Below are positions 47,952 to 60,479 of a DNA stretch of 64,000 bases, piece by piece. Made by a program: the position numbers and the translations under genes. The notes under the pieces were generated by a model. That model saw only the letters and a list, made by a program, of their open reading frames with translations. It ran no database searches and had not been told where the DNA came from. Numbering within the stretch: position 1 is the stretch's first letter; every line of letters begins with the position of its first letter. This stretch comes from Phoronis australis (taxonomy: Eukaryota > Phoronida > Phoronidae): contig NMRA01000210.1 of assembly GCA_002633005.1 (NCBI GenBank), positions 435,653 to 499,652 of the forward strand, given 5' to 3'.

Positions 47952-49174
47952 TGGATTCCCACTTAGTGAAGACCAAAAACAGACTTTTTCATGAAGTGAT
48001 CTTTTCTGAGTTATTGTCTTCAGTTTTAACTCGGACAATTTTCCGATCTCAAATCGAAAATAAAACTATGCACTGATCTGTCACACTGCTCGGTTTCACT
48101 ATGGGTTCCACAGACCAAGAACTACGAGTGGAGCTGAGCTGTCTGCCACAAGTGAACAATAACTGAGCTGAGCTAAGAGGTCAGGTCACAGTGCATGAAC
48201 TAGCAGGTAGTTGGTTCAGTTTTAAGTCATATTTTCACACTTTGATTTATTAATTTGAGCTGTCCGCTGGACTGTTGTTCACTTGAGATGGACAACTGGG
48301 ATTGCAGTTGACTGTGTCTGCGATTGCCCTGAGGCCTGGAGCTCATTTTTAAAGCTCAATGCAGCTTGGCAAAGTACGTAGTTAGTTTAAAAAATGACAT
48401 CCAGGTCTTTACGATTTCGGAGCACTTAGAGCAAATTAAAAACTTATTAGTCAATTTTAGAAACTGCATAGTCCAGTTTCAATGCTCGTTCATTTAAGCG
48501 CCCAGGGCTAAACCAAATGTGTACTTATTAGAATGAGGTGGAACAAGTTGTTATGTACTTCAGGATGGACCTACTGTCCAGTGTGAGCCACATTTACGGT
48601 ATGACACATGGTGGTTCTGGTCTGGTGAAGGTCTACTTGAAGTTATTGTGTGCCCTATGAGAAAGGGAGGTCATGACAAGTAAGTTGACCATTGACAGTT
48701 GCCCTACCCATGTGCATGCACTGTTGACTGTAATGTTCCTGAAGTTTTCCATGGGTTGTGTCAAAGGGTAAATAATCATGTACGGATGAGAGTACCTTCT
48801 GCTAGTTCAGCATTGTGTTGTTTGCTGGCTCTGATGTTATGCTGATGTTAAGATACTTGAATGAAGGGGCTGTCTGTTGACCACAAGTCAGCTTCTGTTA
48901 AGTCTTAATAGGGGTTCAGTGTTTTCCAGGTAAATCATTTTCCACAATTGCCATAGTAACTTCAACTTTGATGGTTCATGTGGTGCAAGGAGACACTTGT
49001 TTGAACCAAACCTCGCAAACCGTCGTGCTGTCAAATGCATTGGTATCTGTTTCCTGTACGGCAACTGAAATCTTGGATTTAGAATGTGCATTCAGGGGGC
49101 AAAAAAGTCCGCTCTGCATGTTAAGTTTATGTAAGACCTTCGAAAAACATGCAGATATGGCAAACTGTGCTTAG

Positions 49175-49612
49175 GAATATCATAACTCAGAAATATGTGA
49201 CTAGATTCAAATGAAACTTTCATATGCTATGCTTTTCGTACTTTTAGGAAATGTTTTCAAAACAATGTTTTGCTTAAGCAACTGTCAAAAATTAGAACTT
49301 TTGATTTTTATGAAAATTCAAACAGAAGTGAAATGATAATTTAGAAAACTGTAACTGTGTTTTTGAGATATGGTCTCGAACTTTTATGTCATTTTTGACA
49401 ATGTTTTGCTATGAGTGTACCTTTTTTTGCTTATTTTTACTACAAAAGACATGCTCATGTGACCCAGTCAAGCATGAGTTGGTTTAAAGACAAAAGTCAA
49501 TTTCTACAGGCTTTAATTTACAGAGATGTATTTTATAATTTTCTAGATGTATATGAATATGCGACTCTAGATATTTGCCTTAATGCACAAACCTGTCGAT
49601 AAGGTCTTTAAG
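49175..49612 (+). repeat. Dispersed repeat family E, copy 2
   Basis: Same family as 9780-10262: gattcaaatgaaactttc, tgctatgagtgtaccttt. The short frame reads MSVPFFAYFYYKRHAHVTQ. Confidence 0.6.
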
Positions 49613-51090
49613 TACTGCTAGTTACTTTGCCTGCTGCAGAAGTGTATCTTTGTTTCGTTTAGTAGCAGTTTGTTGAGTGCTTTACCAGTTTTTCTTGACC
49701 TTTTCTAAGAATCTATTTTCGTAACCGCTGTCTCGCATCTTCACTGAAATACATGTGTACTCTGGAGTTCAAATTGATTGTCTCTCTCGACTGCTATCTG
49801 ATAATCTCTGTGGTCAAGGATCTAAAGTGGCGAAATAATTTAGGGTCTGTGTGACGTGGTGTCACCACCTGAACTATCTATTTATTAATTCCGTAATAAT
49901 CGCAAAGGCTCTGAGACAGGCCAGGGGAGCATGCTGAAACTCCGGTTGCTCTAATTCCCACTTTGTGGAATCATCTCTCTTTATTTTCGGAGGTAGAAAA
50001 ATACATTGTGTGATTGACTAAGTTTTTGAAATTTAGGGTTCTACTACACTTCTGAGTCGAGTCAAACAGGTGAGGAATGTTTTACTGTGCCTCACTTATG
50101 ACCAGTCTGCATTGCAACTCACTGTGCTGCAGTAAAGGTTTACTTGCATCAGCATATCAAATGGAATACTAATTTTACAGCAAAATAGTGATTAGCACAG
50201 CAGAAGTGTACAACTGTGGGCCCAGGGTCTTACAGGTGCACAGCGTTGTGGGTGCATACCACAGAATCAGAGAGGATGCTGTGGTATTCTGGAAGTGTCT
50301 ATTGAGTCCCGAGATGTGACTGATGCGACTTTGTGCATGAAGGCACTACTGGATTCTTTTTTATGCCGTCTTCTGATACCCACCCTTGACTTATGAGAAG
50401 TTTCGGCTAAGTGCCCACTGCTTGGACTGGCACTCGCAAGTAATTTACCTCACTTCATTGATTTTCAAAACAGTAAGGCGAGCTTTCAAATGCAGAAACA
50501 GGATCAATTTCCAGTTGTAGTGCCGTTTGGAACCGTCACTGTGGAGATTGTAGTCTGTCAACGTCTTCTGTAATGTATTAAAAACGGCTGCCTTGTTGAA
50601 ATAGATATTTGCAGAGGCTATAGTCTAGGTACATCTTTCATGCTATGCCAGTAAATCTGTTTTCTCAAAAGGATAATCTCTCAGATTTTGAGAGCCATAT
50701 CCAGAGTGGCTGGCTTGGCACTTCAAACTTCTGAAAAACCAGAGCCTGATTTTACCAACATGAAGCCAACTTCAATATGTTGGAGGTAGTTATGTATAAC
50801 TTTTCACGACACCACAAGAGTTAAAACTATAACTAATTAAATCTGACGAAATTCTTTACATAACAAAAGTTCATGGAGTTAACTAGCTTGCTTAAACAAA
50901 TGGCTAATCTACTTTGTCATTCTAACCTTAAAATTTTGCATTTAAACCTGTAAAGAAACAATTTAATTTGCTTAATTAAGACAGTTTTGATTTTGCCTGA
51001 CATCTGGTGGCAAGTTAGAACTTAGCTTGTTCAACTTAACAACAGATGTCACTGAAAATTAGGTCACACCAGAACACATGTTAGTAGTAC

Positions 51091-52163
51091 TTAAAGGAGA
51101 ATGCCACCCAAAAAACAACCTACTTTGTATCAATTTAGATGGAGTAGTTCTACTCTATAACGGCAGGTTCGGTTGCGTTACCTGACGGCAGACGGAGGTG
51201 TTGAAATTATCCAATGACGTAATTGGTTTCACACGCCGTCTGTTCAGCAGTTCACAACACGGCTTAGTGGTGTCAGCTTATCGCTTGAATTCATCGTTTA
51301 ACACCAATAAATCATCAAACTTCGATGCAAAACCTTAAAAATACACAGAGTTCTTATTAAACCGTGTTGTTTTATTTCGCTGTTACGGATTTACTGGTAT
51401 TTGGGCACACCGCAGCCTACAAAGTTCGACAGGCCAATTTACCAAGGTCCGTAGCAGGAGTTTGGGGTCTTTTCGGAGATGAATTCAAAGTATTCTTCCG
51501 TGAAATACAGACAGGAGAACCTAGAACTGTGTTGTTTATACTTGTGATTTTTTTAGTTCAGAACCTGATCAGGCCCGTTGCGGCCGGAGTGACTGGTACG
51601 AACATAAACCATCTAGAGTTGGAAACTAACCTCCAGTCACGAAAAGACTATAATGGTGAGCCATACAAATAATGCGCACGTAATTATTGATGTGAATTAG
51701 CCACGAAACTGAAAATCTACCTACTTGTGGGGGGGGGGTGCGAAGTCCGGTTCCCCTTCCATAGACCGTCAGGGCAAAGGTTGTACAGTAACAATGATTT
51801 GAATAATGTATTTGTATTTCTAAATAAAGATAACATGTGACCCTATCATATAAAATCGAGTAATTGTTTCATAACAGCTTTCTGTCAGCAAACACTGAAT
51901 TAGCTGTCGAGGAAGTCGAAAAAAAGGATATACCCGCTTTCTTAGCAGCTTCATAGTTCGGACATGCGGGAAAGATGCACCGCAGTATAGCGGCATTCAC
52001 TCTGCAGACGAACCACTGACGTCGCTGCGTCGTTTCTCACTTTATTCACAGGTTAACGCGACACCTCTCGGCAAGGTGAGGTTGACCATATAAGAGGCAA
52101 TGTGGATATAGACGGATTAAGACGGTGAAAAAGTCAATTAAATCGGGTGGCATTCTCCTTTAA
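51091..52163 (-). mobile_element. P-like non-autonomous element (family B), 1,073 bp with 19-bp inverted ends
   Basis: Perfect 19-bp inverted repeats bound it: ttaaaggagaatgccaccc (51091-51109) and gggtggcattctcctttaa (52145-52163). The right ~250 bp match the THAP-coding end at 20940-21195. Here the minus-strand frame still shows RCIFPACPNYEAAKKAGISF, but the start codon position reads ATA, so translation from it is lost. No target duplication is obvious. The interior holds an unidentified plus-strand open frame (51364-51672). Confidence 0.85.
51364..51672 (+). other. Unidentified 102-codon open frame inside the P-like element
   Basis: The frame has no ATG (it opens at GTG after a stop at 51358). 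It includes a hydrophobic segment TVLFILVIFLVQNLI that could span a membrane. I recognise no family. It could be a fragment of captured or element-encoded sequence, or chance. It runs opposite to the THAP frame. Confidence 0.15.
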
Positions 52164-53148
52164 TATGTCTAATTGATATTAAAATCGGTATTGATATTAT
52201 TAACGGAATTTTTTATCTTTTGTTTGCTGCCCTGGGTCTGTCAAAAATAGTTTGGAGTACTGATGTGATACACTGGTAGGAAAAAGTAGGTCACACCAGT
52301 ACAGTGTGCAGTTTTGAAACATACCTATATAAATACCTCCAGCACACATGGTAATGGCTAGAGAAGAATCAATGTTGATTACTGATATTGCACTCATCTA
52401 GACATTTGCTTTGAGTTTGGATTTAGTGTTGTGGAGAACACTGAGTTCTCACCTTTGTTTACCTCAGAAGGCGGGGTGACCTATTGACAGTCTCAACATG
52501 TTCAGGTCATTTTGTGGCTGACCCACTTGTTTTGCAGTATGTGGTGAAGTGACACCAGTGACAAGGATGACAGGGTTTGCTGGTCATTTTGTGGCTGACT
52601 TATTTTTTCCATGTATTGCATGTATTCAATGCTAAGGGAACAAACTCGATTAACTTGATGATAAAATCCCCACTAAGTCGGAAGTATTTTGAGGTTTTGT
52701 GCTGCCTACAAAATGAATTGAGCACGTGGAAAACACAAGTCATAAGATTGTTTTCTTGTGAAATTTGCACCGCAATCAGCTGCGCATCAATACATCATTT
52801 AGCTGGGGCATACAACATCTAGTTGGATTTTTTAACAGGATTTTGTTCATTCGTTTAAGTTGCAAAATATGCGTTGAGCACTTCACAAATAATTCAAGTC
52901 AAAATTGACTGGATATTCTGATTTCCGACGCCCGGCGTGCATCTCGGTTTTTTAATGTTTTGATTCTCGCTACAAGTAGCTGCTTCTCAGTTGTGTAGGT
53001 TTTGTGGTTAATGAGTTTTTAACTTTGCCACTATCCATTCCTGATTTGGGCAGGCTACCTAATTAGTTGGATTGTTTCATTAGTGAATACGCCTCCAGTA
53101 TTCTTAATAATTATTTCCATTCTGATATTATGGTTTAACACTGGAGTA

Positions 53149-53196
53149 CCGTATTCGCCCTTATAAGCACTATTGGCGTTATTAGGGTGAATACGG
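53149..53196. mobile_element. 48-bp minimal inverted-repeat element, TA-flanked
   Basis: Left CCGTATTCGCCCTTATAA and right TTATTAGGGTGAATACGG are inverted with 16 of 18 positions matching. Only about 12 bp lie between them, and TA is present on both sides (53147-53148 and 53197-53198). The termini equal those of the ~1.1-kb family C element at 58950, so this looks like an extreme internal-deletion derivative. Confidence 0.82.
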
Positions 53197-54424
53197 TAAT
53201 CTTTTGTTTACCTAGTCTAGCACATAGCTTATTTTTTCTTCTGGGTGTATTTATTTTATATTTTGTATCCTGTCTGTTATTGTTTTTACTGGGCTTTATG
53301 GAGCTCTCTTGGAAAAATGTTGGAATAATGATACCCTAGCTAAGGCATAGGCAAACTGATAAAAAATTAAATGAGTAAATGTGTTCCTTTACTTACCTTT
53401 TATTTGATAGAATGTTGTCTGACAAGTATTTGGTCTTTGTTGTTCTCCACAAAGTTATACTTTGGACTTCTAGGTCATGTGTGAAATTCATAATTACCAT
53501 AAATTTGGGCAAAAATTGTTAAATATTGGACACTGGAGTATTTTGTTGGTTTCCCTGTTTCTTAGGGTCTTGTAAATTATTTGAAAGCAAATGTGAACGT
53601 TTGATCATCAAAGAATAGAAATTAAGAAATCCTGCATCTTGGCACTGCATAACTTCAGCTGAGCTAACACAAATGTCCAACACAGGCTGCAGTTCATTAG
53701 GGAGTACAGCATTGTGTTTTGCTCCATAGAAGTGAGCCTTTTGCTGGCCTGTTTAAATACTTTCTATTTTCCTGTGGATAGTAACAGATATCAAAATGGA
53801 AAAATATCAGCATGATTACCAGGGTTTTGTATTTTTATCTTTAGAAAGGCAATGTCAAAAACGTTGGCATTCGCCTTTAAGTTAACCACCCCAGTATTCA
53901 AATAGCACCTGTCCGTCCTCTCATTTACCGTAAAGACTAATGGTCCCAGAACAAAGGTAACAATAGGAAGTCACTTGTTTGCATTTATTACCAGTCCTTT
54001 TGATTGTTTGTGCGGTTCGTATTTCACTTTGATGAAGAATCCCACTGATTGGCTGGCTTTTGCTGCACGATTGACTACAGATTCATAAGCCACTTATTTA
54101 CAATTTAAGCCATTAAAATATCTGCGTGAAGCAGGTTCATTGTCTGAGTTTGTGCTATCAGTTGCTGTAAATCAATACCATCTAATTCACAGTACGGTAT
54201 ATATAGAAATTGTTAATTACTGTTCACCCGCTAATGCAACTCGACCTATTCATTAATGTCGGCGTGATCCTATCAGATATTCAAACACGGTTCTGCACCG
54301 TGTTTGAAGAACTCTAAGCATGCTTGGTACGGTAACTCTCTACTTATTTCATGCATTCGCCTCATTGGATTGAGCAGATAGTGTTTGGCTAAGCGCCCAC
54401 CCTCTTCCTTTAAGAATTTTTAAT

Positions 54425-54620
54425 TGAGGTTATTGAGGATCTTATCAGATGTGTCTATGTATTCAGACAAGTATCTACCAAAGTGTAGATTTAGGTCTGT
54501 AATAGTAGATATTTATAATTCCAACCTGCCATAACTTGGGTCACGTGACAATGTCTTTAGTAAAATTTAGCAAAAATGAAAGGTACATTCATAACAAAAC
54601 CACTGTGTCAACAAGGTGAT
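54425..54620 (-). repeat. Dispersed repeat family E, copy 3 (inverted)
   Basis: On the minus strand it carries ttatgaatgtacctttca and a short frame with one stop (MNVPFIFAKFY-stop-RHCHVTQ). It is collinear with the copies at 9.8 and 49.2 kb. Confidence 0.55.
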
Positions 54621-55254
54621 TGTTTGACCTTAATGTTCAAAAATGCTGTTACAGTTATCTAATTTATCCTTTCTTATTTGTATTAGGCAACTTATAAGTT
54701 ATTTTAAAAAATTGTGAGTCTTATTTTTTCAATAGTCTGTCTTGCAAAAGCTGAACATTTTAAAAAACAGCTTCTCTCAGCGTTTTAAATGACAGCGCAT
54801 TTATGTAAAAGTTTCTCATAGTCCAACCAGCCATTCCTGAGATATGATGTTCCGAAGTTAACCTAATTTGAACGTTTTCGTCATCATTTTCTGGTGGCTG
54901 TTGAAAAGTAGTACAGCTGTTTTGATATGGATGGAGGACTGCTCCAGCTCCCTGTAGCAATTTCTCCATCATTTGTTTTGTAATCCACATGGTCGATGCT
55001 TTTGAAAAGTGTTCCCCGCATTGAAATTTGGTAATTCGCTGCGAGGTCAAACAATAGACTCATGTCAACTGAGTAAGATTCTAGAGAAAATGTACTGTAA
55101 ATATTGACTTAAAACTGATATTGCATGAAGCTGGCTGCGTCCTGATGGTGCTGTGTAACCAGACTACTGCCATTATTTCTACCGGAAACACCTTTTACAT
55201 TCTTCAAAGCCTGACTTTGCCAGATTTTGATATTTAGTTATTTCTGTTTTGCAG

Positions 55255-55328
55255 GTTTTCTTCTATTTAAAGAATTTTGCAATAGTGTTTGCGACGAATC
55301 AGTTCCACAGCTGAAGTTTTATGAAGAG
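55255..55328 (+). CDS. GRK2: G-protein-coupled receptor kinase 2/3, exon 3
   Basis: Two bases complete the glycine codon from exon 2, then 24 residues follow: FLLFKEFCNSVCDESVPQ and LKFYEE. This is the first part of the RH domain. Vertebrate GRK2 has the same pattern (LLFRDFC ... FYEE). The acceptor is ttttgcag (55247-55254) and the donor gtatgt (55329). The exon ends in phase 0. The next exon, expected to continue with a K-x-YE-x-LET-type segment, was not found before the window's right edge. Confidence 0.93.
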
Positions 55329-55489
55329 GTATGTACATAATGTATTGATGTATGTGTTTCTACCTTAAACATTTGCATTGACAGTGACATCCTGGGTGTT
55401 TAAATTGACTAGCTTGGAAATTGAGATGGGTTGAGCACTTAGCTAGAGATGAATGCTTAAAGTGGAAATTTCCAACAAGTTTGGAATGG

Positions 55490-56375
55490 ATGCTTACGTG
55501 GGTGCCTAACGTGATCCTAACTGTCTCCCTGGTCACCTATGACCTTCGAAATTGATGTCCGCAGACCCGAAGTTCAAAGAATGGGATTGGTTGCTAAACT
55601 CATTGCAGCGCCCTCTAACCGACACATGTATTTGAGTAACTTTGTATGTAACTTGAGAAAGGAGAAAATACAAGTTGAATAGGTACCCACCAAAATTTTA
55701 AGACTGACGTCATGTAAACGTCATCAATGTTGTTGAGGATCCAGTCAGGTAAGTCTAAGTGAGAACTCTTTTCTTTTATTCACAAGTTAGCAAAACTAAC
55801 TATCCTGTCAAAAAATGATGGGGCCCGACGCTTGAGAATATGAGTAGAAAAAGTAAATTACGAGCAAAAAAATTGACCTCGCTCGTATCATTTGAATGCT
55901 GCGGAGCAGATGTTCGGTGTTTTTTGGTCATCGGAATTCTTGACCACCACATGTCTGGCTGTACACCTGACGATCGTGTCCAGTATACTCTACTCCCTGT
56001 TTTGAGAAGTCACGCACGTCCTTTTAATAGTGCCATTTAAACATTCAAATTAATGGTGATAAAGCTCTTGTGAGCCTGAAAATTGAGGTTTGGACGCTTA
56101 CGCTGAGCGAGAGTCGCCCTGATCACCCATGACCTCTGAAATTGAAGTATCCAGACTTGGAATTTCAAAGAATTTCCCATTACCGCAAGGCCGTTGCGAA
56201 GTTAAATCAGCGCTCTCTAAGCAACATGTGTATTGAGTACCTATGTATGCAATTTGAAATAGGAAATATCAGTTTAAAAAAATACCTGCAAAAATTCTAG
56301 GACTGACCTGCCATAGGAATGTTATCAATGTCGAATGTTATCAATGTCATTCAAGATGTAAACAACATTAAAGCC
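55490..56375 (+). repeat. Diverged direct duplication of a ~280-bp block
   Basis: 55490-55740 and 56090-56375 share, in order, cttacg(t/c), tcacc(t/c)atgacct, gaaattga, gttcaaagaat / atttcaaagaat, agcgc(c)ctctaa, acatgtgtatt-type and aggactgac / aagactgac blocks, then atcaatgt. The 66-codon frame between them (55840-56040) is unrecognised. Confidence 0.65.
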
Positions 56376-57539
56376 TATCTTCAGTGGTAACACTTGTAAA
56401 TTTGGTTCCTACAGTATGTTAAGAGCATCCCTCTGAGCCCACTAGTGCCATAAATTGCCAAATGTAATGAACTGTTAGGTGTATTGGCTTGCTTTTGTCT
56501 ATGTCACCATGAGAACCACCTTTATTCAAACAGCTGCGAATAACACCCCCACCCAGTGGTGTTCTATTCAGACCCCTATTCAATGCAACCTTTTGTTGTT
56601 TGTGCTGGGGTCTGGCGTGTCCCTGTTCTGCCATTCTGTGATTCCCCCGTGACTGCCGTGACAGTACACGGAACATCACCACCCTGAGCAATGCAATAAG
56701 AAAAAACACGAGCACACCAACGTTATTTTGGACGCATTGTTTTGAATACAAGCAGACACCAGTCATTGTGACAAACCAACTTGTCTCGCTGTTCCCTGCA
56801 TTGGTTAAACGCATGTTTATATGGCTCACTCCTGTCACCAAAATGGAAGCATCCAACCAAAAGCAACAGTGCAAGAAATCAACTTTTTACTAAGCGCAAG
56901 TCGAACATTCTATCCATTTTCACGTGGTCAAAAATTTTTTTGAACAAAACTCTTGATGTCTTTACGTGATGTGTTTTTGCTTCATTATTTTTGCAGCTGA
57001 CCTGGCACCCCTATTGCCCAATGGTAGTATTATCCGATTGTTGAGCAGTGCTTTGAATAAGAATGGTGTGGGCTCTTCAACTCAGAAAGAAATATACAAT
57101 GTATATAAAGTGTTTCATTTTCAAACTCCTCTTATCATTTTAATGTTCTTAAAAGAACTGAGGCCTGTCAATCATTAGCAGTGTTTTGGTTGTTGAAGTG
57201 TCTGGAGCCAGCAAATCTACAAAATCAGGTGCTTCCCTTATAAATTTGCGGGGCTCTAGCAGTCTTGCTTGATTTGCCTTTCCTATGAAGAAATTTGCCC
57301 TACTGAATGTATGACTAGCTGTAGAAATACAGGAGAGATGACGAGTAGCGACGGAAGCACGTAAAAATCCAATCACGGCTCCCTGTATCGTATGCTCTGT
57401 TCTACTTCAGGGAGTGGAAGTCCGTTACTTCAATCCGCCAATGTATATTTGAACTGCTATGCTTGAAGTCCAACGTCAGTGTAGCTCCGTGAGGGTAAAG
57501 TCGGTCCTCTGTGCAGTTGCACCCACTCCTGACTTAAAA

Positions 57540-57638
57540 ATTTCTATTTTAACTGCCCATGCTCAGCTTACCGCCTACCCCCTGTTTTTTAGATTCCCAA
57601 TTTAAGCGCCCTGGGCGGTAACCCGGACGAGTACGGTA
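57540..57638. repeat. Family C-type terminus relic
   Basis: It has aactgcccatgctcag, ttaccgcctacccc, tttaagcgccctgggcgg and ends gagtacggta. These match the GCCCAC phrases at 27.5 and 29.7 kb. Confidence 0.6.
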
Positions 57639-57692
57639 CATATACATACACGCACACGCGCACACACACACACACACATATATATATGTATG
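57639..57692. repeat. CA/TA dinucleotide microsatellite
   Basis: A (ca)n tract with interspersed cg runs into (ta)n. Confidence 0.92.
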
Positions 57693-58949
57693 CATATTTT
57701 TGCATGCATGAGCATTCATTTCAAGCTATACTCAGACCTAGAAGCTGTTCTTTTCTCACTAGCAGCTGTTTTTGTAGAAAAAGTCATAGTTGCCTTTCGA
57801 AACTGAGCTCGGACCCACTGACTCCACTACCCTACTCTCGTCAATCAATGTCAGGTTCTCTTCCCTGTCTCTCTCAGTGTGCCTGTGACTGGATTTGTTG
57901 AAATTCCATTTTTCCGCCTACTCTAGCTGAATGGTAGATACTACAGCTAATTGACATGGATGCACTGCGAGTATTGATTAGCGACTCCGACCTGGAGTAG
58001 GCTTCTCTATTTGAACGACGTCGTCGTGGTTGTGATCTAGTAAATCAACTTTCTATGCTTTCAACTGCACCTTCTTTATGACCAACTCAGGCAAATTTCC
58101 TGTACGAGCTTGAGGCATCTGTAGTGGAGAGAGAAACCTCGATTACAATAACAATGTCGCAGTTGTCATTTCACAATCCAACTTTCCTGGTTTTAGCTAT
58201 ATAGGCATATTCTATATATCAAAACTCAGAGAAATGTCTGTCAAGTTGAGGTTTTTGTGAACTAGAAGTGGCCTTGATCAGTGTAGTCAGATTTTAATGT
58301 AGTCCTATAGTCTGTTGATTTCACCTTCGGTTTCAAGTTTGTATTTAGCAAAATGTGCTTTTGCATTCTGTGAAATAATGGTAAATCTTACCAATTAAGT
58401 ACGCTGTATGGGAAACAAGTTTGTTCATGTTTCACAAAAGCTATGTAGCACCAAATTAATGCTTTTCCATGTTCAAGCTCTGCACCACAGCTGCCACCAG
58501 ATAATGTTTTGAAAAACTGCGCATTTGCAACAATGCAAAAAGTCTTAAATTTGACAAAGGGCAATATTCGCACTTATTTTGGTCCGAAATTTTTGAGATT
58601 TTACTGTAACAGAAGTCCATTATTAAAGAGCACAGAACAGAAATCCGTAACTAAAGAGCCTGGCACAGTTGGCTAATACCCACTTGTCTCGTTTATCATC
58701 TTGTCATGTACTCACAGATATTTCATCCTTCATTCCATAGAGTTCCTTGTTTCAGGTGATTGGTTATAAAACTCTGTTGTCCTCTTAACATTTTGATCAC
58801 GACTAATTGCTGTGTGATAAATGTCTCTGCTGCAACTGGTAAGAGATACCTGTTGACCTGATCGAGCAGCCAGACTTTCTCACAAAACGTTGATGTAGGG
58901 GTAATTCGGGGAAACTCAGACGGCGGTAAATTTCGGACAAGTCTAAATA

Positions 58950-60070
58950 CCGTATTCGCCGTAATAACCGCCCATGCCCCTGTAAGTGCCCCCCCACACG
59001 TTTTCAGACTTTGCTAAAATGCGCGCTCAGTCCATGAACGTGTACGTGCGAAAAAACGCCTTACCTACAGTCCTAAAATTCTACAGTAACGTCTTCAATT
59101 TATCAATAATATCTGACAGTCCTGAAAAAAAAATCATTGTGCGCAGAATTTGTAGACCACGAGCCTCGCCGTTATGTCGGTATTTAGCTGTGACTATACA
59201 CTTCAAACTTCCTCCATGCCTCAAAACGAACACAAAAGTTCTGCTGATATTGCGCGGACCAATGGTCTGGTCTTTCAGAACAGAAGTAGTGTACTTGTCT
59301 ACGCCTGTGCTTTTTTAGATATTTCCCGCTTTCAACAGGAATCCAAATTTCTTTGTAGACCTACAGGTGAAAACCGTGAATCGAAGACTAATAAACAGCT
59401 TGGCCAGTGTTAAAAGTACGTGGCCAGGAAGCGCGCGCTACATACATGAACCTGTCATCAAAGGCATTAGTCAGGAACTATCCATTCATGAAACGGGTAG
59501 CATAGCATCGGCAAGAAATGAATATTGGCACTAATTTCCCAAAGTTTCTCATACTGTAAAAAATGTTGCGTTATTTTGAAAATGAATTGTTTGATTAACC
59601 ATAATTGGTGTTTTTAAGCCAAATATCCGATAAAATAACCACTGACAGTAAATGTTTACACACCCTTACACTGCAAAATAACTGTCAGATTGTCACGTAC
59701 GCATCCGGCCTTACTGAGACAAATGTCGAACGTTTTTAGCACATGAGACCGGCAAGTGCTGAATGAAACACGCTCTGGTTTAGGCCTGCTGCTTGTGCAA
59801 ATTTCTTTAGATACAATGCGCATCTAGCTCGTTAGATTGCGTGGCTCTGGCCAAACGACGGTCTCTGCTCTGGCAAATGAACTCTGGTGACCTTACTCGC
59901 AAACGCAGACAACTTCAAAACAAACGTCGCGTGACAACAACATGTGTGTTCGTCCAGACATTTTTCTCATGTTGCCAATCATACATGTAGATGGCACGAC
60001 ATAGCACAGATTTGTACTTAAACGTGCCGTGATCCCGACTCCATGGTGACAACCAAGGAATCAATAAAGA
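58950..60070 (+). mobile_element. Family C element, longest copy (~1.1 kb)
   Basis: It begins TA|CCGTATTCGCCGTAATAAC, then cgcccatgcccctgtaagtg. Copies at 47366-47951 (inverted) cover its left half and 34400-35090 its right half. The shared 5' frame (CRPRASPLCRYLA, then VYLST) is open in two copies but short and unlike any transposase I know. A matching inverted right end was not found. The right boundary is set by loss of similarity with the 35-kb copy. Confidence 0.75.
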
Positions 60071-60387
60071 ATTCAAGTCAGGAATGTGGATCTTGACTTT
60101 CCAACCTTAGCGCTATCTGCTAGAGCCAAGTGATCAGACAGGTCTTGGTCACAGGTGGTGTGTGTGGGAAAGCAAAATCATTGCCCTTGGTATTTTTGCG
60201 TACACCTCTCTGTTGTAAAATTGTTTCACCTCTCCACATGACACTGGCTACATATTTGCTATACCATCAACTCATGTTGGAGTTGTTATAGACTGGAGTT
60301 TCTCTAATGGGAAAGCGACATCAATATTGTTGAAAGTATTTCTGTTTTCTTAGGTCATGTAGGACCCTAGAAAATGCCCAAATCTCA

Positions 60388-60445
60388 CTAACTTTCAATA
60401 TGGCCGACTAACTTTCAATATGGCCGACTAACTTTCAATATGGCG
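60388..60445. repeat. 20-bp tandem repeat, 3 copies
   Basis: ctaactttcaatatggccga is repeated three times, the last copy changed at the end. Confidence 0.95.
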
Positions 60446-60479
60446 GATGGGATTCATATGAAACTTTTACTTAAATTTG

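Larger units (their letters stand above)
19319..55254 (+). other. GRK2 intron 2 (35,936 bp)
   Basis: This single intron separates exons 2 and 3, shown by the in-frame glycine codon split between 19318 and 55255. It is bounded by gtaagt and ttttgcag. It contains most of the mobile elements and repeats of the window, listed separately. I found no convincing host gene nested inside it. Stretches without a listed feature (for example 21.2-23.4, 31.2-34.4, 35.1-38.1, 48.0-49.1 and 49.6-51.0 kb) are AT-rich with only short frames. Confidence 0.9.

Noticed and set aside
56419-56874. 151-codon minus-strand frame, the longest single open frame
   Set aside because: No recognisable family. Part of it (GGGVIRSCLNKGG) looks like repeat-derived sequence, and its end resembles terminus debris near 47.3 kb. 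I do not call it a gene.
56966-57178. Possible GRK2 exon 4 after ttttgcag at 56990-56997
   Set aside because: The acceptor looks good, but the translation (DLAPLLPNGSIIRLLSS) does not match the GRK2 RH domain in any frame I checked.
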